Assembly (NCBI GenBank): GCA_019120395.1 | Contig: DWVD01000006.1 | Location: 1 to 49,222 of the forward strand | Source: Candidatus Gemmiger faecigallinarum | GTDB lineage: Bacteria; Bacillota; Clostridia; Oscillospirales; Ruminococcaceae | Direction: 5' to 3' | Length of the DNA stretch: 49,222 bases | Shown: piece by piece, positions 18,818 through 27,430 of the stretch | Position numbering within the stretch: the stretch's first letter is position 1 | How the letters are laid out: each line of letters opens with the position of its first letter | Notes under the pieces: generated by a model | The model's input: the letters and a program-made list of their open reading frames with translations, nothing else | Database searches by the model: none | Told to the model about the DNA's origin: nothing | Position numbers and translations under genes: made by a program

Positions 18818-20131
18818 ATGAATCCGATCCGAAAATTGTATTGCCGCGCGTTCCAGCTGGTGTTCCGCATCGCGCTGCCGTTTCTGCCCTACCGGGAGCC
18901 AAAACTGGTGGAGGGCGTGCAGGGCGCGGCCGAGCTGCTGGCGCGGAAAAACGTCAGCCAGGTGCTTCTGGTCACCGACAAGGGCATCCGCAGCCACGGC
19001 CTGACCCGCCCGCTGGAGGACGCCCTGGCCGAAGCGGGCATTGGCGTGTCCATCTTTGACGATACGGTGGCAAACCCCACCGTGGCCAACGTGGAGGCCG
19101 CCCGCCGGCTGTATCTGGATACCGGCTGCCAGGCCATCATCGCCTTTGGCGGCGGGTCCAGCATGGACTGCGCCAAGGCCTGCGGCGCGCGCATCGACCG
19201 GCCGAACAAGCCGCTGGCAAAAATGGAAGGCCTGCTGCACGTGATGCGGCCGCTGCCGCTGCTGATCGCGGTGCCCACCACCGCCGGCACCGGCAGCGAG
19301 ACCACGCTGGCCGCCGTCATCACCGACGGCGAGACCCACCACAAGTACCCCATCAACGATTTTGCGCTCATCCCGCCCTATGCGCTGCTGGACCCGGAGG
19401 TCACCGTCGGCCTGCCGCCCCAGCTGACCGCCACCACCGGCATGGACGCCATGACCCACGCGGTGGAAGCCTACATCGGCGGCTCCACCACCCGGGGCAC
19501 CCGCCAGGCCGCCGTGGAAGCGGTGCGGCTGATTCTGGAAAGCCTGCCGGTGGCCTACGCCAACGGCGGCGACCGCACCGCCCGCGCCCACATGCTGCGG
19601 GCCGCCTACCTGGCCGGCACCGCTTTCACCAAGAGCTATGTGGGCTACGTCCATGCGGTGGCGCACTCGCTGGGCGGGCAGTACGGCATCGCCCACGGCC
19701 TGGCCAACGCGGTGCTGCTGCCGGAAGTGCTGGAAGCCTACGGCCCCGCCGCCCACAAGCGCCTGGGCCGCCTGGCCGTGGAGGTGGGCGTCGCCAGCGT
19801 GAACGACACACCGGCCCGGGCCTCGGCCAAATTTATCGCAAAACTGCGCAAAATGAATGCGGATATGGGCATCCCCCGCACGCTGGAAGGCATCCGGGAG
19901 GAGGACCTGCCCGCGCTGGCCCGCCACGCCGACCACGAGGGCAACCCCCTCTACCCGGTGCCGGTGCTGATGGACGCCAACGAACTCCAGGCGCTGTACC
20001 GCCTGGTCATGCCCAAAACGGAGGAAAATGCCAATGACGCAGCAGCAGATCGCACAGGTGGTGCAAAAGCAGAGGGACTTCTTTTTGACGGGCAAAACGC
20101 TGCCAAGGGCGTTTCGGGCCAAAGCGCTTGA
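18818..20131 (+). CDS. Iron-containing (type III) alcohol dehydrogenase with C-terminal extension
   Basis: Cytoplasmic NAD(P)-dependent dehydrogenase of 437 residues interconverting an alcohol and an aldehyde. The nucleotide-binding GGGSSMDCAK and PTTAGTGSETT are present, as are the metal-binding elements TGMDAMTHAVEAY and the HAVAHSLGGQYGIAHG histidine cluster. The ATG at 18818 follows GGGAGG. The last ~32 residues (after about 405) are a Gly/Ala-rich tail that overlaps the start of the aldehyde dehydrogenase gene by 98 bases in another frame. The family normally ends near residue 400, so the original stop has probably been lost. Substrate is unknown. Confidence 0.9.
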   Translation: MNPIRKLYCRAFQLVFRIALPFLPYREPKLVEGVQGAAELLARKNVSQVLLVTDKGIRSHGLTRPLEDALAEAGIGVSIFDDTVANPTVANVEAARRLYLDTGCQAIIAFGGGSSMDCAKACGARIDRPNKPLAKMEGLLHVMRPLPLLIAVPTTAGTGSETTLAAVITDGETHHKYPINDFALIPPYALLDPEVTVGLPPQLTATTGMDAMTHAVEAYIGGSTTRGTRQAAVEAVRLILESLPVAYANGGDRTARAHMLRAAYLAGTAFTKSYVGYVHAVAHSLGGQYGIAHGLANAVLLPEVLEAYGPAAHKRLGRLAVEVGVASVNDTPARASAKFIAKLRKMNADMGIPRTLEGIREEDLPALARHADHEGNPLYPVPVLMDANELQALYRLVMPKTEENANDAAADRTGGAKAEGLLFDGQNAAKGVSGQSA

Positions 20132-21413
20132 CGACCTGAAAGGCGCCATCCTGCGGCACGAGGCCGACATCGACGCGGCGCTGAAAGCCGACCTGGGCAA
20201 AAGCCGGATGGAAGGCTATATGTGCGAGACCGGCATGACGCTGGCGGAGCTTTCCTGGATGCGCCGCCACCTGGCCGGGCTGATGCGGGACAAAACCGTC
20301 TACACGCCGATCTCTCAGTTTGCGGCCCGCAGCTTCCAAAGCCCTGCCCCCTACGGCGTCACCCTGACCATGAGCCCCTGGAACTACCCGCTGATGCTGA
20401 CGCTGGAGCCGCTGATCGACGCGCTGGCCGCCGGCAACACCGCGGTGGTCAAGCCCAGCGCCTACTCGCCCGCCACCAGCGAGGCGATCCGCACCATTCT
20501 GACTGAGTGCTTCCCGCCGGAGTACGTCTTTGTGGTCACCGGCGGCCGGGCCGAGAACCAGGCCCTTTTGGAGCAGAAATTCGACAAGATCTTTTTCACC
20601 GGCGGCAAGGCGGTGGGGCGCGAGGTGCTGCGCCATGCGGCCGAACACCTGACCCCGGTCACGCTGGAGCTGGGCGGCAAAAGCCCCTGCATCGTGGACG
20701 CCACCGCCGACCTGAAGCTGGCGGCAAAGCGCATCGTGTTCGGCAAATACCTGAACTGCGGCCAGACCTGCGTGGCGCCGGACTACCTGTACTGCCAGGC
20801 CTCCGTCCGGGACGAGCTGGTGGACTGCATCCAAAACGAGATCGCCGCCCAGTTCGGCGCCGAGCCGCTGCAAAACCCCGACTACGGCAAGATTGTCAAC
20901 CGCAAGCACTTTGACCGCATCTGCGGCCTGATTGACCCGGCCAAGGTGTCCGCCGGCGGCCAGACCGACGCACAGGCGCTGCGCATCGCCCCCACCGTGA
21001 TGACCGGCGTGACCTTCGACGATGCGGTAATGGGCGAGGAGATCTTTGGCCCCATCCTGCCGGTGCTGACCTGGGACACGCTGGACGAGGCCATTGCCAA
21101 CATCGAGAGCCGCCCCCACCCGCTGGCGCTGTACTATTTCACCGCCAGCAAAGCCAACCGCAAACAGGTGCTGGACCGCTGCCACTTTGGCGGCGGCTGC
21201 ATCAACGATACCATCATCCACCTGGCCACCAGCGGCATGCCCTTTGGCGGCGTGGGGGAAAGCGGCATGGGCGGCTACCACGGCAAGGCCGGCTTTGCCG
21301 AGTTCAGCCATATGCGCAGCATCGTGGACAAAAAGACCTGGCTGGACCTGCCCATGCGCTACCAGCCCTACACCGGCCTGAAAGAAAAACTGGTGCGGAT
21401 GTTTTTGCGCTGA
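20034..21413 (+). CDS. Aldehyde dehydrogenase, class-3-like NAD(P) family
   Basis: Soluble oxidoreductase of 459 residues oxidising an aldehyde to the acid. The active-site cysteine is in NCGQTCVAPDY, the general-base glutamate in LELGGKSPCIV, and the cofactor loop in FFTGGKAVGREV; SPWNYPLML and the C-terminal PFGGVGESGMGGYHG are also typical. It resembles the short coniferyl/fatty-aldehyde type rather than CoA-acylating enzymes. The ATG at 20034 sits nine bases after GGAGG; the ATG at 20028 is only three bases away and is less likely. It is embedded in the 3' end of the alcohol dehydrogenase gene, so the two are certainly co-transcribed and probably act on the same aldehyde. Confidence 0.9.
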   Translation: MTQQQIAQVVQKQRDFFLTGKTLPRAFRAKALDDLKGAILRHEADIDAALKADLGKSRMEGYMCETGMTLAELSWMRRHLAGLMRDKTVYTPISQFAARSFQSPAPYGVTLTMSPWNYPLMLTLEPLIDALAAGNTAVVKPSAYSPATSEAIRTILTECFPPEYVFVVTGGRAENQALLEQKFDKIFFTGGKAVGREVLRHAAEHLTPVTLELGGKSPCIVDATADLKLAAKRIVFGKYLNCGQTCVAPDYLYCQASVRDELVDCIQNEIAAQFGAEPLQNPDYGKIVNRKHFDRICGLIDPAKVSAGGQTDAQALRIAPTVMTGVTFDDAVMGEEIFGPILPVLTWDTLDEAIANIESRPHPLALYYFTASKANRKQVLDRCHFGGGCINDTIIHLATSGMPFGGVGESGMGGYHGKAGFAEFSHMRSIVDKKTWLDLPMRYQPYTGLKEKLVRMFLR

Positions 21414-21436
21414 CGCGCCGCGCCCGCAGGCAGACA

Positions 21437-21471
21437 AAACGGGGGGACCAGCTTTGCTGGTCCCCCCGTTT
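21437..21471. terminator. Bidirectional terminator
   Basis: A 16-bp stem (AAACGGGGGGACCAGC and its complement) with a 3-base TTT loop, between convergent genes. Short T runs flank both sides, so it can serve both strands. Confidence 0.75.
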
Positions 21472-21487
21472 GTCGGCAGGAAAAAGG

Positions 21488-22276
21488 TCAGGCCTCGCCC
21501 CCGGCGCTGTCCGCATCCTCGCGGCGCTTGCGCAGAGTTTCCTCGATCTTGAAGCTGTTGTCCAGGCCCTTGTAGACGATCAGCAGCGACGGCACCATCG
21601 GCAGCCAGAAGTTGGTGAACAGGAAAACCGGTGCGGACAGCGGGAAAAGCAGGACCACCGCGCCCCAGTACACCACCTGGATCACCATGGCGCCCAGGCT
21701 GGCGGGAAGATAGGCCAAAAACAGGAACATGGCGTTTTTGATCAGCGTGACAAAGGGCAGGTCCAGCAGGGCGATCTGCGGCCAGATATAGGTGGAGATG
21801 CCCACCGCCAGCAGGATGCCGGCAAACAGGATCACGATCAGCGCCGCGCCGGCTTCCAGGTCGGACAGGTGCGCGTACATAAAGATTTCGCCGCCAAAGA
21901 TCAGGCCCAGCACAGCCCCCGGAAGCAGGGAGGCGCGGGCGTTTGCTTTCCAGGTGCGGCGGTAGGTATGCCACCAGAAGCCGGGCTCGTCGCGCAGGCT
22001 GCGCAGGACGGTGTCGGCTACGCCCACGATCTGCGGCGCGGCGATCATGCCGCCCGCCACGCCGGCGATCATCATGACCAGCAGCGAATGGGAGAGCAGA
22101 GAAAAGACCATCCCCACAATGAACGGCAGAGCGCCGAGGAAAGCCAGCATGCCCGCCTTGAAAAAGGAACCGAAATCCCTGCCCAAAATCTCAAACAGGC
22201 GGGAAAGCCCGCGCTTGCGGGGGGCGTCGGGGGCTACGCCCGGGCCCGGCTTGTACATGTTCGAAAAAAGTCCCAT
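21488..22276 (-). CDS. DUF624 (YesL-like) membrane protein
   Basis: Integral membrane protein of 262 residues with about five hydrophobic segments (near 45-60, 65-85, 125-145, 150-170 and 195-225). An N-terminal cytosolic tail includes LFEILGRDFGSFFKAG and the C-terminus is charged (IEETLRKRREDADS). The layout and the GFWWHTYRRTWKANARAS loop fit DUF624/YesL proteins, often found near carbohydrate-uptake genes, whose function is unknown. The ATG at 22274-22276 has GGAGAGAA. A promoter lies about 250 bases upstream (22531-22559), implying a long leader. Confidence 0.7.
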   Translation of the reverse strand: MGLFSNMYKPGPGVAPDAPRKRGLSRLFEILGRDFGSFFKAGMLAFLGALPFIVGMVFSLLSHSLLVMMIAGVAGGMIAAPQIVGVADTVLRSLRDEPGFWWHTYRRTWKANARASLLPGAVLGLIFGGEIFMYAHLSDLEAGAALIVILFAGILLAVGISTYIWPQIALLDLPFVTLIKNAMFLFLAYLPASLGAMVIQVVYWGAVVLLFPLSAPVFLFTNFWLPMVPSLLIVYKGLDNSFKIEETLRKRREDADSAGGEA

Positions 22277-22530
22277 GGTTCGTTCTCTCCTTTGCCGGCG
22301 GGCCGCTGCGGCGCGCCCGCCCTTGTTCGACCGCTTTTTGGATGGCCTGCCAAAAACCAGCGCCAATTTTTGGCGGTCCTGCGCAAACCTGCGTGTTTGC
22401 GGCGGTTTGCGTAACATACTATAAAGGGCGTCCGGGACCGCGGCCGCCAAAAAGGCGCGGATGCGCGGCGCAGGCCGCCGCGGCAGCCCCGCTTTGGCGG
22501 GGCCGGGCCGGTCCCCGGATATACCCTAGT

Positions 22531-22559
22531 ATTGTATCAGACCCCGGTACAATGTGCAA
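22531..22559 (-). promoter_or_regulatory. Promoter of the DUF624 gene
   Basis: Minus-strand TTGCAC, 17-base spacer, TACAAT. Confidence 0.7.
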
Positions 22560-22623
22560 GCCCCGGCGCGCTCCCGCGGGCGGGGGGACGGCGTTTCCGG
22601 CTTGTAAAAATCTGGCCATTCGC

Positions 22624-22652
22624 TTTACAAATCGCCGCAAAGCAAGTAGAAT
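22624..22652 (+). promoter_or_regulatory. Promoter of the DUF3048 operon
   Basis: TTTACA, 17-base spacer, TAGAAT. Confidence 0.75.
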
Positions 22653-22802
22653 AGAAAAAGCAATGACAACATGGTTACAAAGCCAGGCTGTCGGGGCGGG
22701 CCGCAGCTGCGAAAGCGGGGCCGCCCGGTATGGTCCGGCCGCCCTTCTGGTCGTTATGCGGGACGCTGGCCCCGTGGAGAATAAAAGAAAAGAGGACTGT
22801 CC

Positions 22803-24110
22803 ATGAAGCGCAAATTCCTTAGTATTCTGGCCGCGCTGACTGCCTGCACCATGCTGGCCGCCTGCGCCCCCAACGAAGAATCCCAGGCCCCGGCGGAAGC
22901 CACGGCTCCCCCGGAGGAGCAGGCTGCCGCCACCCCCACGCCGGAGCCGGAACCCTACGAGGCCAACGTGCTGACCGGCGAGGCCAAAGACGCCGACTAC
23001 CCGGAAGGCCAGCGCATCACCGCCGTCATGGTCAACAACATCACGGTGGCCCGCCCGCAGCGGGGACTGTCCCGCGCGGACATGCTGTTCGAGATCAAGG
23101 TCGAGGGCGGCATCACCCGCTTTATGCCGCTGTTTGTCGATTATAACGACATCGAGGAGATCGGCCCTGTCCGCTCCGGCCGCGACCAGTTCTTCCAGCT
23201 GCTTCTTCCCTGGCAGGCGCTGTATATCCATGAGGGCGAGAGCATCTTCATGACCCACTACGCCGAAAACTACGAGTACGGCAACCTGAACAACACCGAC
23301 GCCGCCAACGGTTACCGCGATTATGACCGCGTCAACTGGCAGGGCCTGAGCTACGGCAACGGTCTGGCGCTGGAGCATACCATGTACACCAGCGGCCAGA
23401 ACATCGCCGACTATATCGCCGACAACGACGTGGACATGAACCGCACCTACAACTCCACCTTCTTCAACTTTGTGGATTACCGCAGCGAAAACCCGGTGCG
23501 CGACCTGTCCAACAGCCCGGACAGCGGTTACAGCGACAAATACGGCCCGGTGGTGCAGGACGGCGAGTATGTGGCCATCACCCACAGCGCCAGCTATAAG
23601 ACCCGCTTCCTGTACGACGCCGCTTCCACCACCTACAAGATGCAGCAGTATTACTCCAACGACGGTTCCTGGCGGGATACCATCGACGAGGAGTATGACC
23701 AGCAGCTGGCGTTCACCAACCTGGTCATCCTGTACACCGACTTTGAGGCTTATCCCGGTGACAGCCATGACATCCAGGATGTCAACTACGGCGACGGCGG
23801 TATCGGCTACTACTGCTACGGCGGCAAGATCGAGAAGATCTACTGGCAGAAGGGCACCCCGCTGGAGGCCCTGCGCCTGTACTACCTGACCGAGGACGGC
23901 CAGTGCAGCGACGAGCTGCTGCCCGTCAATATCGGCAAGAGCTACGTGGCGGTCGTGGACATCGACGAGGCCGCCAACCTGGATTGGGGCACCCTGGCCG
24001 AACATGACCTGCAGGCAAGCGACGCGGCCACCACCGAGAACGTGGTGGACGAGGGCGCGGTCGAGGCCGGCGAAGGCGCCACCGGCAACATTGACGATTA
24101 TATCGAATAA
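22803..24110 (+). CDS. DUF3048 lipoprotein (YerB-like), copy 1
   Basis: Secreted lipoprotein of 435 residues. The signal peptide ends in MLAAC (Cys21), followed by a Pro/Glu/Thr linker to residue ~50. The DUF3048 domain follows, with AVMVNNITVARPQRGLSRAD, EGGITRFMPLF, IGPVRSGRDQF and ALYIHEGES; the second half has NLVILYTDF, IYWQKG and PVNIGKSYVAVV. YerB-type proteins are widespread in spore-forming Firmicutes but have no established activity. It is followed by a hairpin (24125-24182), then a second DUF3048 gene. Confidence 0.85.
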   Translation: MKRKFLSILAALTACTMLAACAPNEESQAPAEATAPPEEQAAATPTPEPEPYEANVLTGEAKDADYPEGQRITAVMVNNITVARPQRGLSRADMLFEIKVEGGITRFMPLFVDYNDIEEIGPVRSGRDQFFQLLLPWQALYIHEGESIFMTHYAENYEYGNLNNTDAANGYRDYDRVNWQGLSYGNGLALEHTMYTSGQNIADYIADNDVDMNRTYNSTFFNFVDYRSENPVRDLSNSPDSGYSDKYGPVVQDGEYVAITHSASYKTRFLYDAASTTYKMQQYYSNDGSWRDTIDEEYDQQLAFTNLVILYTDFEAYPGDSHDIQDVNYGDGGIGYYCYGGKIEKIYWQKGTPLEALRLYYLTEDGQCSDELLPVNIGKSYVAVVDIDEAANLDWGTLAEHDLQASDAATTENVVDEGAVEAGEGATGNIDDYIE

Positions 24111-24124
24111 TTTCCATCCACAGC

Positions 24125-24182
24125 GCAAAAAGGGGAACCGTACACAGGCCGGATGCGGCGCTCTACGGCGTCCCCCTTTTGC
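24125..24182 (+). terminator. Terminator or attenuator between the two DUF3048 genes
   Basis: GCAAAAAGGGG pairs with CCCCCTTTTGC across a ~35-base loop. The A-rich 5' arm and T run make it a plausible intrinsic terminator that still allows some read-through, since no promoter is visible before the next gene. Confidence 0.6.
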
Positions 24183-24237
24183 ATTTTACGGGCAATGCCG
24201 AACCCTGTCGAACATGCCCGATCCGCGAGGTGACATC

Positions 24238-25524
24238 ATGAAACAGATCCAGGCCGCCCTGCTGGCGGCAGCAATGGCATTGTCGGTTACCGGCTGCAGC
24301 ATGCCGTGGGGGCAGGCGGGGGCCACCCCCGCGCCGACGGCCTCCCCCATGGCGGCCCCGTCGCCCACCCCGGAGCCGACGCCGGAACCCACGCCGGTCC
24401 CGACGCCGGGCGTCAATCCGTTGACCGGCCTGGCGGACCCGGAAGGCGCGCTTGCGGGCAAGCGGCCGGTGGCGGTGCAGATCCGCACCGGCGACGGCAC
24501 GCTGCCCCAGTGGGGCATTGCCAGCGCCGACGTTCTGGTGGCCGGCGTGACCGAAGGCCACACCGCCGGCCTGATGGCGATTTTTTCCAGCGCCGATCAG
24601 GTCAGCAAGGCAGGCCCGGTGGCGCCCGGGCGGGACCTGATGCTGCAGTTTGCGCTGCCGCTGAACGCGGTGCCGGTGCACATCGACAAAAACGTTTATG
24701 CCTACAACCTGCTCAATCTGCTCAGCTATCAGGATGTGGACGGGTTCCATACCGGCACGGCGGCCTTTGCCTTTGACAGCGGCCGCCAGGACAGCGGCTA
24801 CCGGGAGGAAAACTGCTGGTACACCACCGGCGACCTGATCCGCGCCGGCATGGACCTGTACGGCGCGTCCACCGACGGCGAGACCATCCAGCTGTTCGAT
24901 TTTGGCGAGAGGGCGGACCCGGCGTCCCGCAACGGCACCGAGCTGCACATCACCTTTGACGAGGGCGATACCGAGAGCTTCTATTATTCGGCGGGCGACG
25001 GCGTCTACTTCAAGACCAACGCCGACGGCGGCCAGTCGATGGATGCCGACGTGGGGCGGCAGGCGTCCTTCACAAACCTGTTTGTGCTGTATGCTTCTTC
25101 CGGGATCAAGGACGACGGCTATACCCGGCAGTACGACCTGACCGGCGGCGCCGGCCTGTACCTGACCGACGGCGCCTGGCAGGAGATCCGCTGGCAGAAA
25201 GGCGACGCCACCGCGCCGCTGGTCCTGACCGACCTGGAGGGCGGCAGCCTGACCGTCAACCCCGGCAAGAGCTATATCGCCGTTTGGGGCGGATATTATG
25301 GCCAGGGCCTGCGGGTGGTGGCCGAGGACGGCTCCGAGCAGACGCTGCCGGCCAAACCCGCGCTGCTGGAGTCCGGCGTCAGCGACGAGGCGGCCGCCCA
25401 GTCCGAACAGGAATATGACGCCTACCAGAACGAGCTGGCGGCCGCGCTGGCCACGCCCACCCCCGCGCCGGCGGACGGGGGAGAGGCCGCGCAGGGGGAC
25501 GCCGCAGCGGAGGCGGCGGAATGA
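24238..25524 (+). CDS. DUF3048 lipoprotein, divergent copy 2
   Basis: Lipoprotein of 428 residues: signal peptide ending VTGC (Cys20), then a Pro-rich PTPEPTPE linker to ~residue 58. NPLTGLADPEG begins the DUF3048 domain, with RPVAVQIRTGDGTLPQWGIASAD, KAGPVAPGRD and PVHIDKN in place of the more canonical wording of copy 1. NLFVLYAS, IRWQKGD and NPGKSYIAVWG match the second half. The C-terminal 50 residues are Ala/Glu-rich. The start has GCGAGG. It overlaps the next gene by four bases (ATGA). The substitutions suggest the pair has specialised. Confidence 0.8.
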   Translation: MKQIQAALLAAAMALSVTGCSMPWGQAGATPAPTASPMAAPSPTPEPTPEPTPVPTPGVNPLTGLADPEGALAGKRPVAVQIRTGDGTLPQWGIASADVLVAGVTEGHTAGLMAIFSSADQVSKAGPVAPGRDLMLQFALPLNAVPVHIDKNVYAYNLLNLLSYQDVDGFHTGTAAFAFDSGRQDSGYREENCWYTTGDLIRAGMDLYGASTDGETIQLFDFGERADPASRNGTELHITFDEGDTESFYYSAGDGVYFKTNADGGQSMDADVGRQASFTNLFVLYASSGIKDDGYTRQYDLTGGAGLYLTDGAWQEIRWQKGDATAPLVLTDLEGGSLTVNPGKSYIAVWGGYYGQGLRVVAEDGSEQTLPAKPALLESGVSDEAAAQSEQEYDAYQNELAAALATPTPAPADGGEAAQGDAAAEAAE

Positions 25525-26315
25525 CGCTGACCAACGCCCGGGTCTGGCAGATCGCCAGGGAGCAGTCGGCCATCGACAGCGGCTGCCGGGCCGAGGACTT
25601 TTGCGGCGACGCGCCCTGCATTGTGCAGTCCCGCGCCGACGCAAGGGCGCGCCGCTACCTGCAGCTGCCCTTTCTGTGCGATTTTACCAGCTACGGCGGC
25701 AATGTGGTGGCTTCGGTCGCGCCGGAACTTCGCAGTCTGGCGGCCGAGTATCTGGCCCGGTACGACAGCGTTCATTGCTTCGAGACGCCCAACCTGCACT
25801 GGCTGATGCGCCGGCTGCAGCCATATAACGCGAACGTCTGCTTTATGGCAGAGTATTATCTGCCGGATGTGGACCGCTGGCGGCAGCTGCCCTGCCGGTA
25901 CGAAACGCGGGTGCTGGCGCAGGCGGAGTTCCGGGAGCTGTATCTGCCCCAATGGAGCAACGCGCTTTGCGCCGACCGCCCTCAGCTGGACATGCTGGGG
26001 GTCGGCGCCTACGACGGCGGCAGACTGATCGGCCTGGCCGGCGCTTCGGCTGACTGCGACGCCATGTGGCAGATCGGCGTGGACGTGCTGCCGGGCTGGC
26101 GGCGGCAGGGCGTTGCCTCGGCGCTGACCAGCCGGCTGGCGGGGGAGATCCTGGCCCGGGGCAAGGTCCCTTTTTACTGCCGCGCCTGGTCCAATGTGGC
26201 ATCGGGGCGCAACGCCATCCGCAGCGGGTTTTTGCCCGCCTGGGTCCAGCTGACCGTCCGGCCGGAAGCCGTCATCGACCGGTTCAACCGGAGACCGGCG
26301 GAACAGGAAGAATAA
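25521..26315 (+). CDS. GNAT-family N-acetyltransferase
   Basis: Cytoplasmic protein of 264 residues. The C-terminal half is a GNAT domain: QIGVDVLPGWRRQGVASAL is the acetyl-CoA pyrophosphate-binding motif A (Q/RxxGxA) and CRAWSNVASGRNAIRSGF is motif B. The N-terminal half (about 1-130) resembles the substrate region seen in some GNATs and has no motif I recognise. The start overlaps the stop of the DUF3048 copy 2 gene, so the three genes form one operon; a link between a lipoprotein and an acetyltransferase is not obvious. Substrate unknown. Confidence 0.82.
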   Translation: MTLTNARVWQIAREQSAIDSGCRAEDFCGDAPCIVQSRADARARRYLQLPFLCDFTSYGGNVVASVAPELRSLAAEYLARYDSVHCFETPNLHWLMRRLQPYNANVCFMAEYYLPDVDRWRQLPCRYETRVLAQAEFRELYLPQWSNALCADRPQLDMLGVGAYDGGRLIGLAGASADCDAMWQIGVDVLPGWRRQGVASALTSRLAGEILARGKVPFYCRAWSNVASGRNAIRSGFLPAWVQLTVRPEAVIDRFNRRPAEQEE

Positions 26316-26320
26316 AAGAC

Positions 26321-26369
26321 AAATGCCGCGGTATCCTGTCTGTTTCCACAGGATACCGCGGCATTTTTT
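26321..26369. terminator. Bidirectional terminator
   Basis: A 19-bp stem (AAATGCCGCGGTATCCTGT and its complement) with an 8-base loop and T run, between convergent genes. Confidence 0.88.
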
Positions 26370-26400
26370 GTGCAGAAAAACAGGGCGGCAAAACGGCGGG

Positions 26401-27042
26401 TCAGTCCTCCCCGGCGCCGTCCAGGTAGCCGAGCGGCACCACGTCGAAAGCCTCCACCAGCTTGTCCCGCATCCACATTTCGGCGTCGCACCGCACCGAG
26501 TACCCGCACCCGGGGTCGGTCATCCAGTCCTCCGGCTTGCGCTGGGGCAGGGCGTGCTGGGCCAGCATGCTCATGATCACGCCGCCGTGGGTGATGCAGG
26601 CGGCCTCCTCGGTGCGGGTGCGCAGCATGTACTCAAACAGCTTCATCAGCATGTCGCCGGTGCGCTTGTAAAAGGCGGCGCGGTCCTCGGCACCCTGGGG
26701 CACCTCGCGGCTGGTGGGGTCCATCCAGCGGGCAAAGGCGGGGTCCTTTACCAGCTGGGCCAGCGGCTGGCCCTCGAACACGCCGAACGCCATCTCGCGC
26801 AGGTCCTGCAGCGGCAGCTGGCGCACGCCGGGATACAGCAGGTCGGCGGTCTGCACTGCCCGCTGCAGCGGCGAAGTGAATACCAGGGAAACCTGCGGAT
26901 AGGCGAACCGCTGCTTCAGCGACTGCAGCTCGGCCCGGCCCTGATCGCACAGCGGCAGGTCGCTGCCGCTGCCGATGTAGCGGCCCTCCAGGTTGCCGGC
27001 CGTAAGGCCGTGGCGGATCAGGTGCAGTTTGTAATATTTCAA
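26401..27042 (-). CDS. Histidine phosphatase (phosphoglycerate-mutase superfamily), TTG start
   Basis: Soluble phosphatase of 213 residues. The phospho-histidine is His11 in HLIRHGLT; the second catalytic histidine is in CITHGGV, with the acidic residue in LREMAFGVFEG. It resembles CobC/GpmB-type enzymes, but the substrate is unclear. Translation most likely starts at the TTG at 27040-27042, nine bases after AGGAGG. The ATG lying between the two is out of frame and only one base from the site. A weak minus-strand promoter (TTGGTG, 16 bases, TATTGT) is possible around 27205. Confidence 0.85.
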   Translation of the reverse strand: MKYYKLHLIRHGLTAGNLEGRYIGSGSDLPLCDQGRAELQSLKQRFAYPQVSLVFTSPLQRAVQTADLLYPGVRQLPLQDLREMAFGVFEGQPLAQLVKDPAFARWMDPTSREVPQGAEDRAAFYKRTGDMLMKLFEYMLRTRTEEAACITHGGVIMSMLAQHALPQRKPEDWMTDPGCGYSVRCDAEMWMRDKLVEAFDVVPLGYLDGAGED

Positions 27043-27295
27043 AGGAACATGCCTCCTTGTATTGCTCGGGCGGGATCAGCCGGAAAAGGAATCCTGCCCT
27101 GCAGCGCGGAAAATCCAAAACGGGGAAATAGATACCGGAAAATAGTTACAAAATAATTACAATTTGGGCGGCCGAAAAGCTGGAAGAAATTTCCGGGTAC
27201 AATATTTGCGTACCATTTTCCACCAAAGCGCCCATATCTTGTTGAAACAACAGCAGCCTTGGCAAAAATGTCAAAAAACGCTGTCAAAACTTGGC

Positions 27296-27317
27296 ACATT
27301 TTGTATTTACAAAATGT
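27296..27317. promoter_or_regulatory. Palindromic candidate operator on the XRE promoter
   Basis: ACATTTTGTA, two bases, then TACAAAATGT: a perfect 10-bp inverted repeat that covers the whole -35 box. Its position fits repression, most simply by the XRE protein encoded next to it. Confidence 0.6.
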
Positions 27318-27334
27318 TTTTGCAAAGATATAAT
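27306..27334 (+). promoter_or_regulatory. Promoter of the XRE regulator gene
   Basis: TTTACA, 17-base spacer, consensus TATAAT. Confidence 0.85.
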
Positions 27335-27430
27335 GTACAGCACGTAGAACAACACTGGAGCCGGCCGCCCTGGATGCCCGGCTCTGCAATAACGGGGCCG
27401 TGCGGCGGCCCGGCAAGGATGGCAGGAACC

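Larger units (their letters stand above)
22277..22802. other. 526-base divergent intergenic region with a long leader
   Basis: No convincing gene. It holds two non-overlapping, back-to-back promoters (minus 22531-22559, plus 22624-22652). The minus transcript would have a leader of about 250 bases containing a CGCAAACC/GGTTTGCG hairpin (22382-22411) and a neighbouring CGCCAAAAATTGGCG hairpin. The plus leader is about 145 bases with no motif I recognise. Confidence 0.6.
27043..27430. other. 388-base divergent regulatory region
   Basis: AT-rich compared with the surroundings. It contains a near-consensus promoter for the XRE gene (27306-27334), a palindromic candidate operator (27296-27317) and two TGTCAAAA direct repeats (27270-27277 and 27283-27290). 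No protein-coding gene is supported. Confidence 0.65.
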
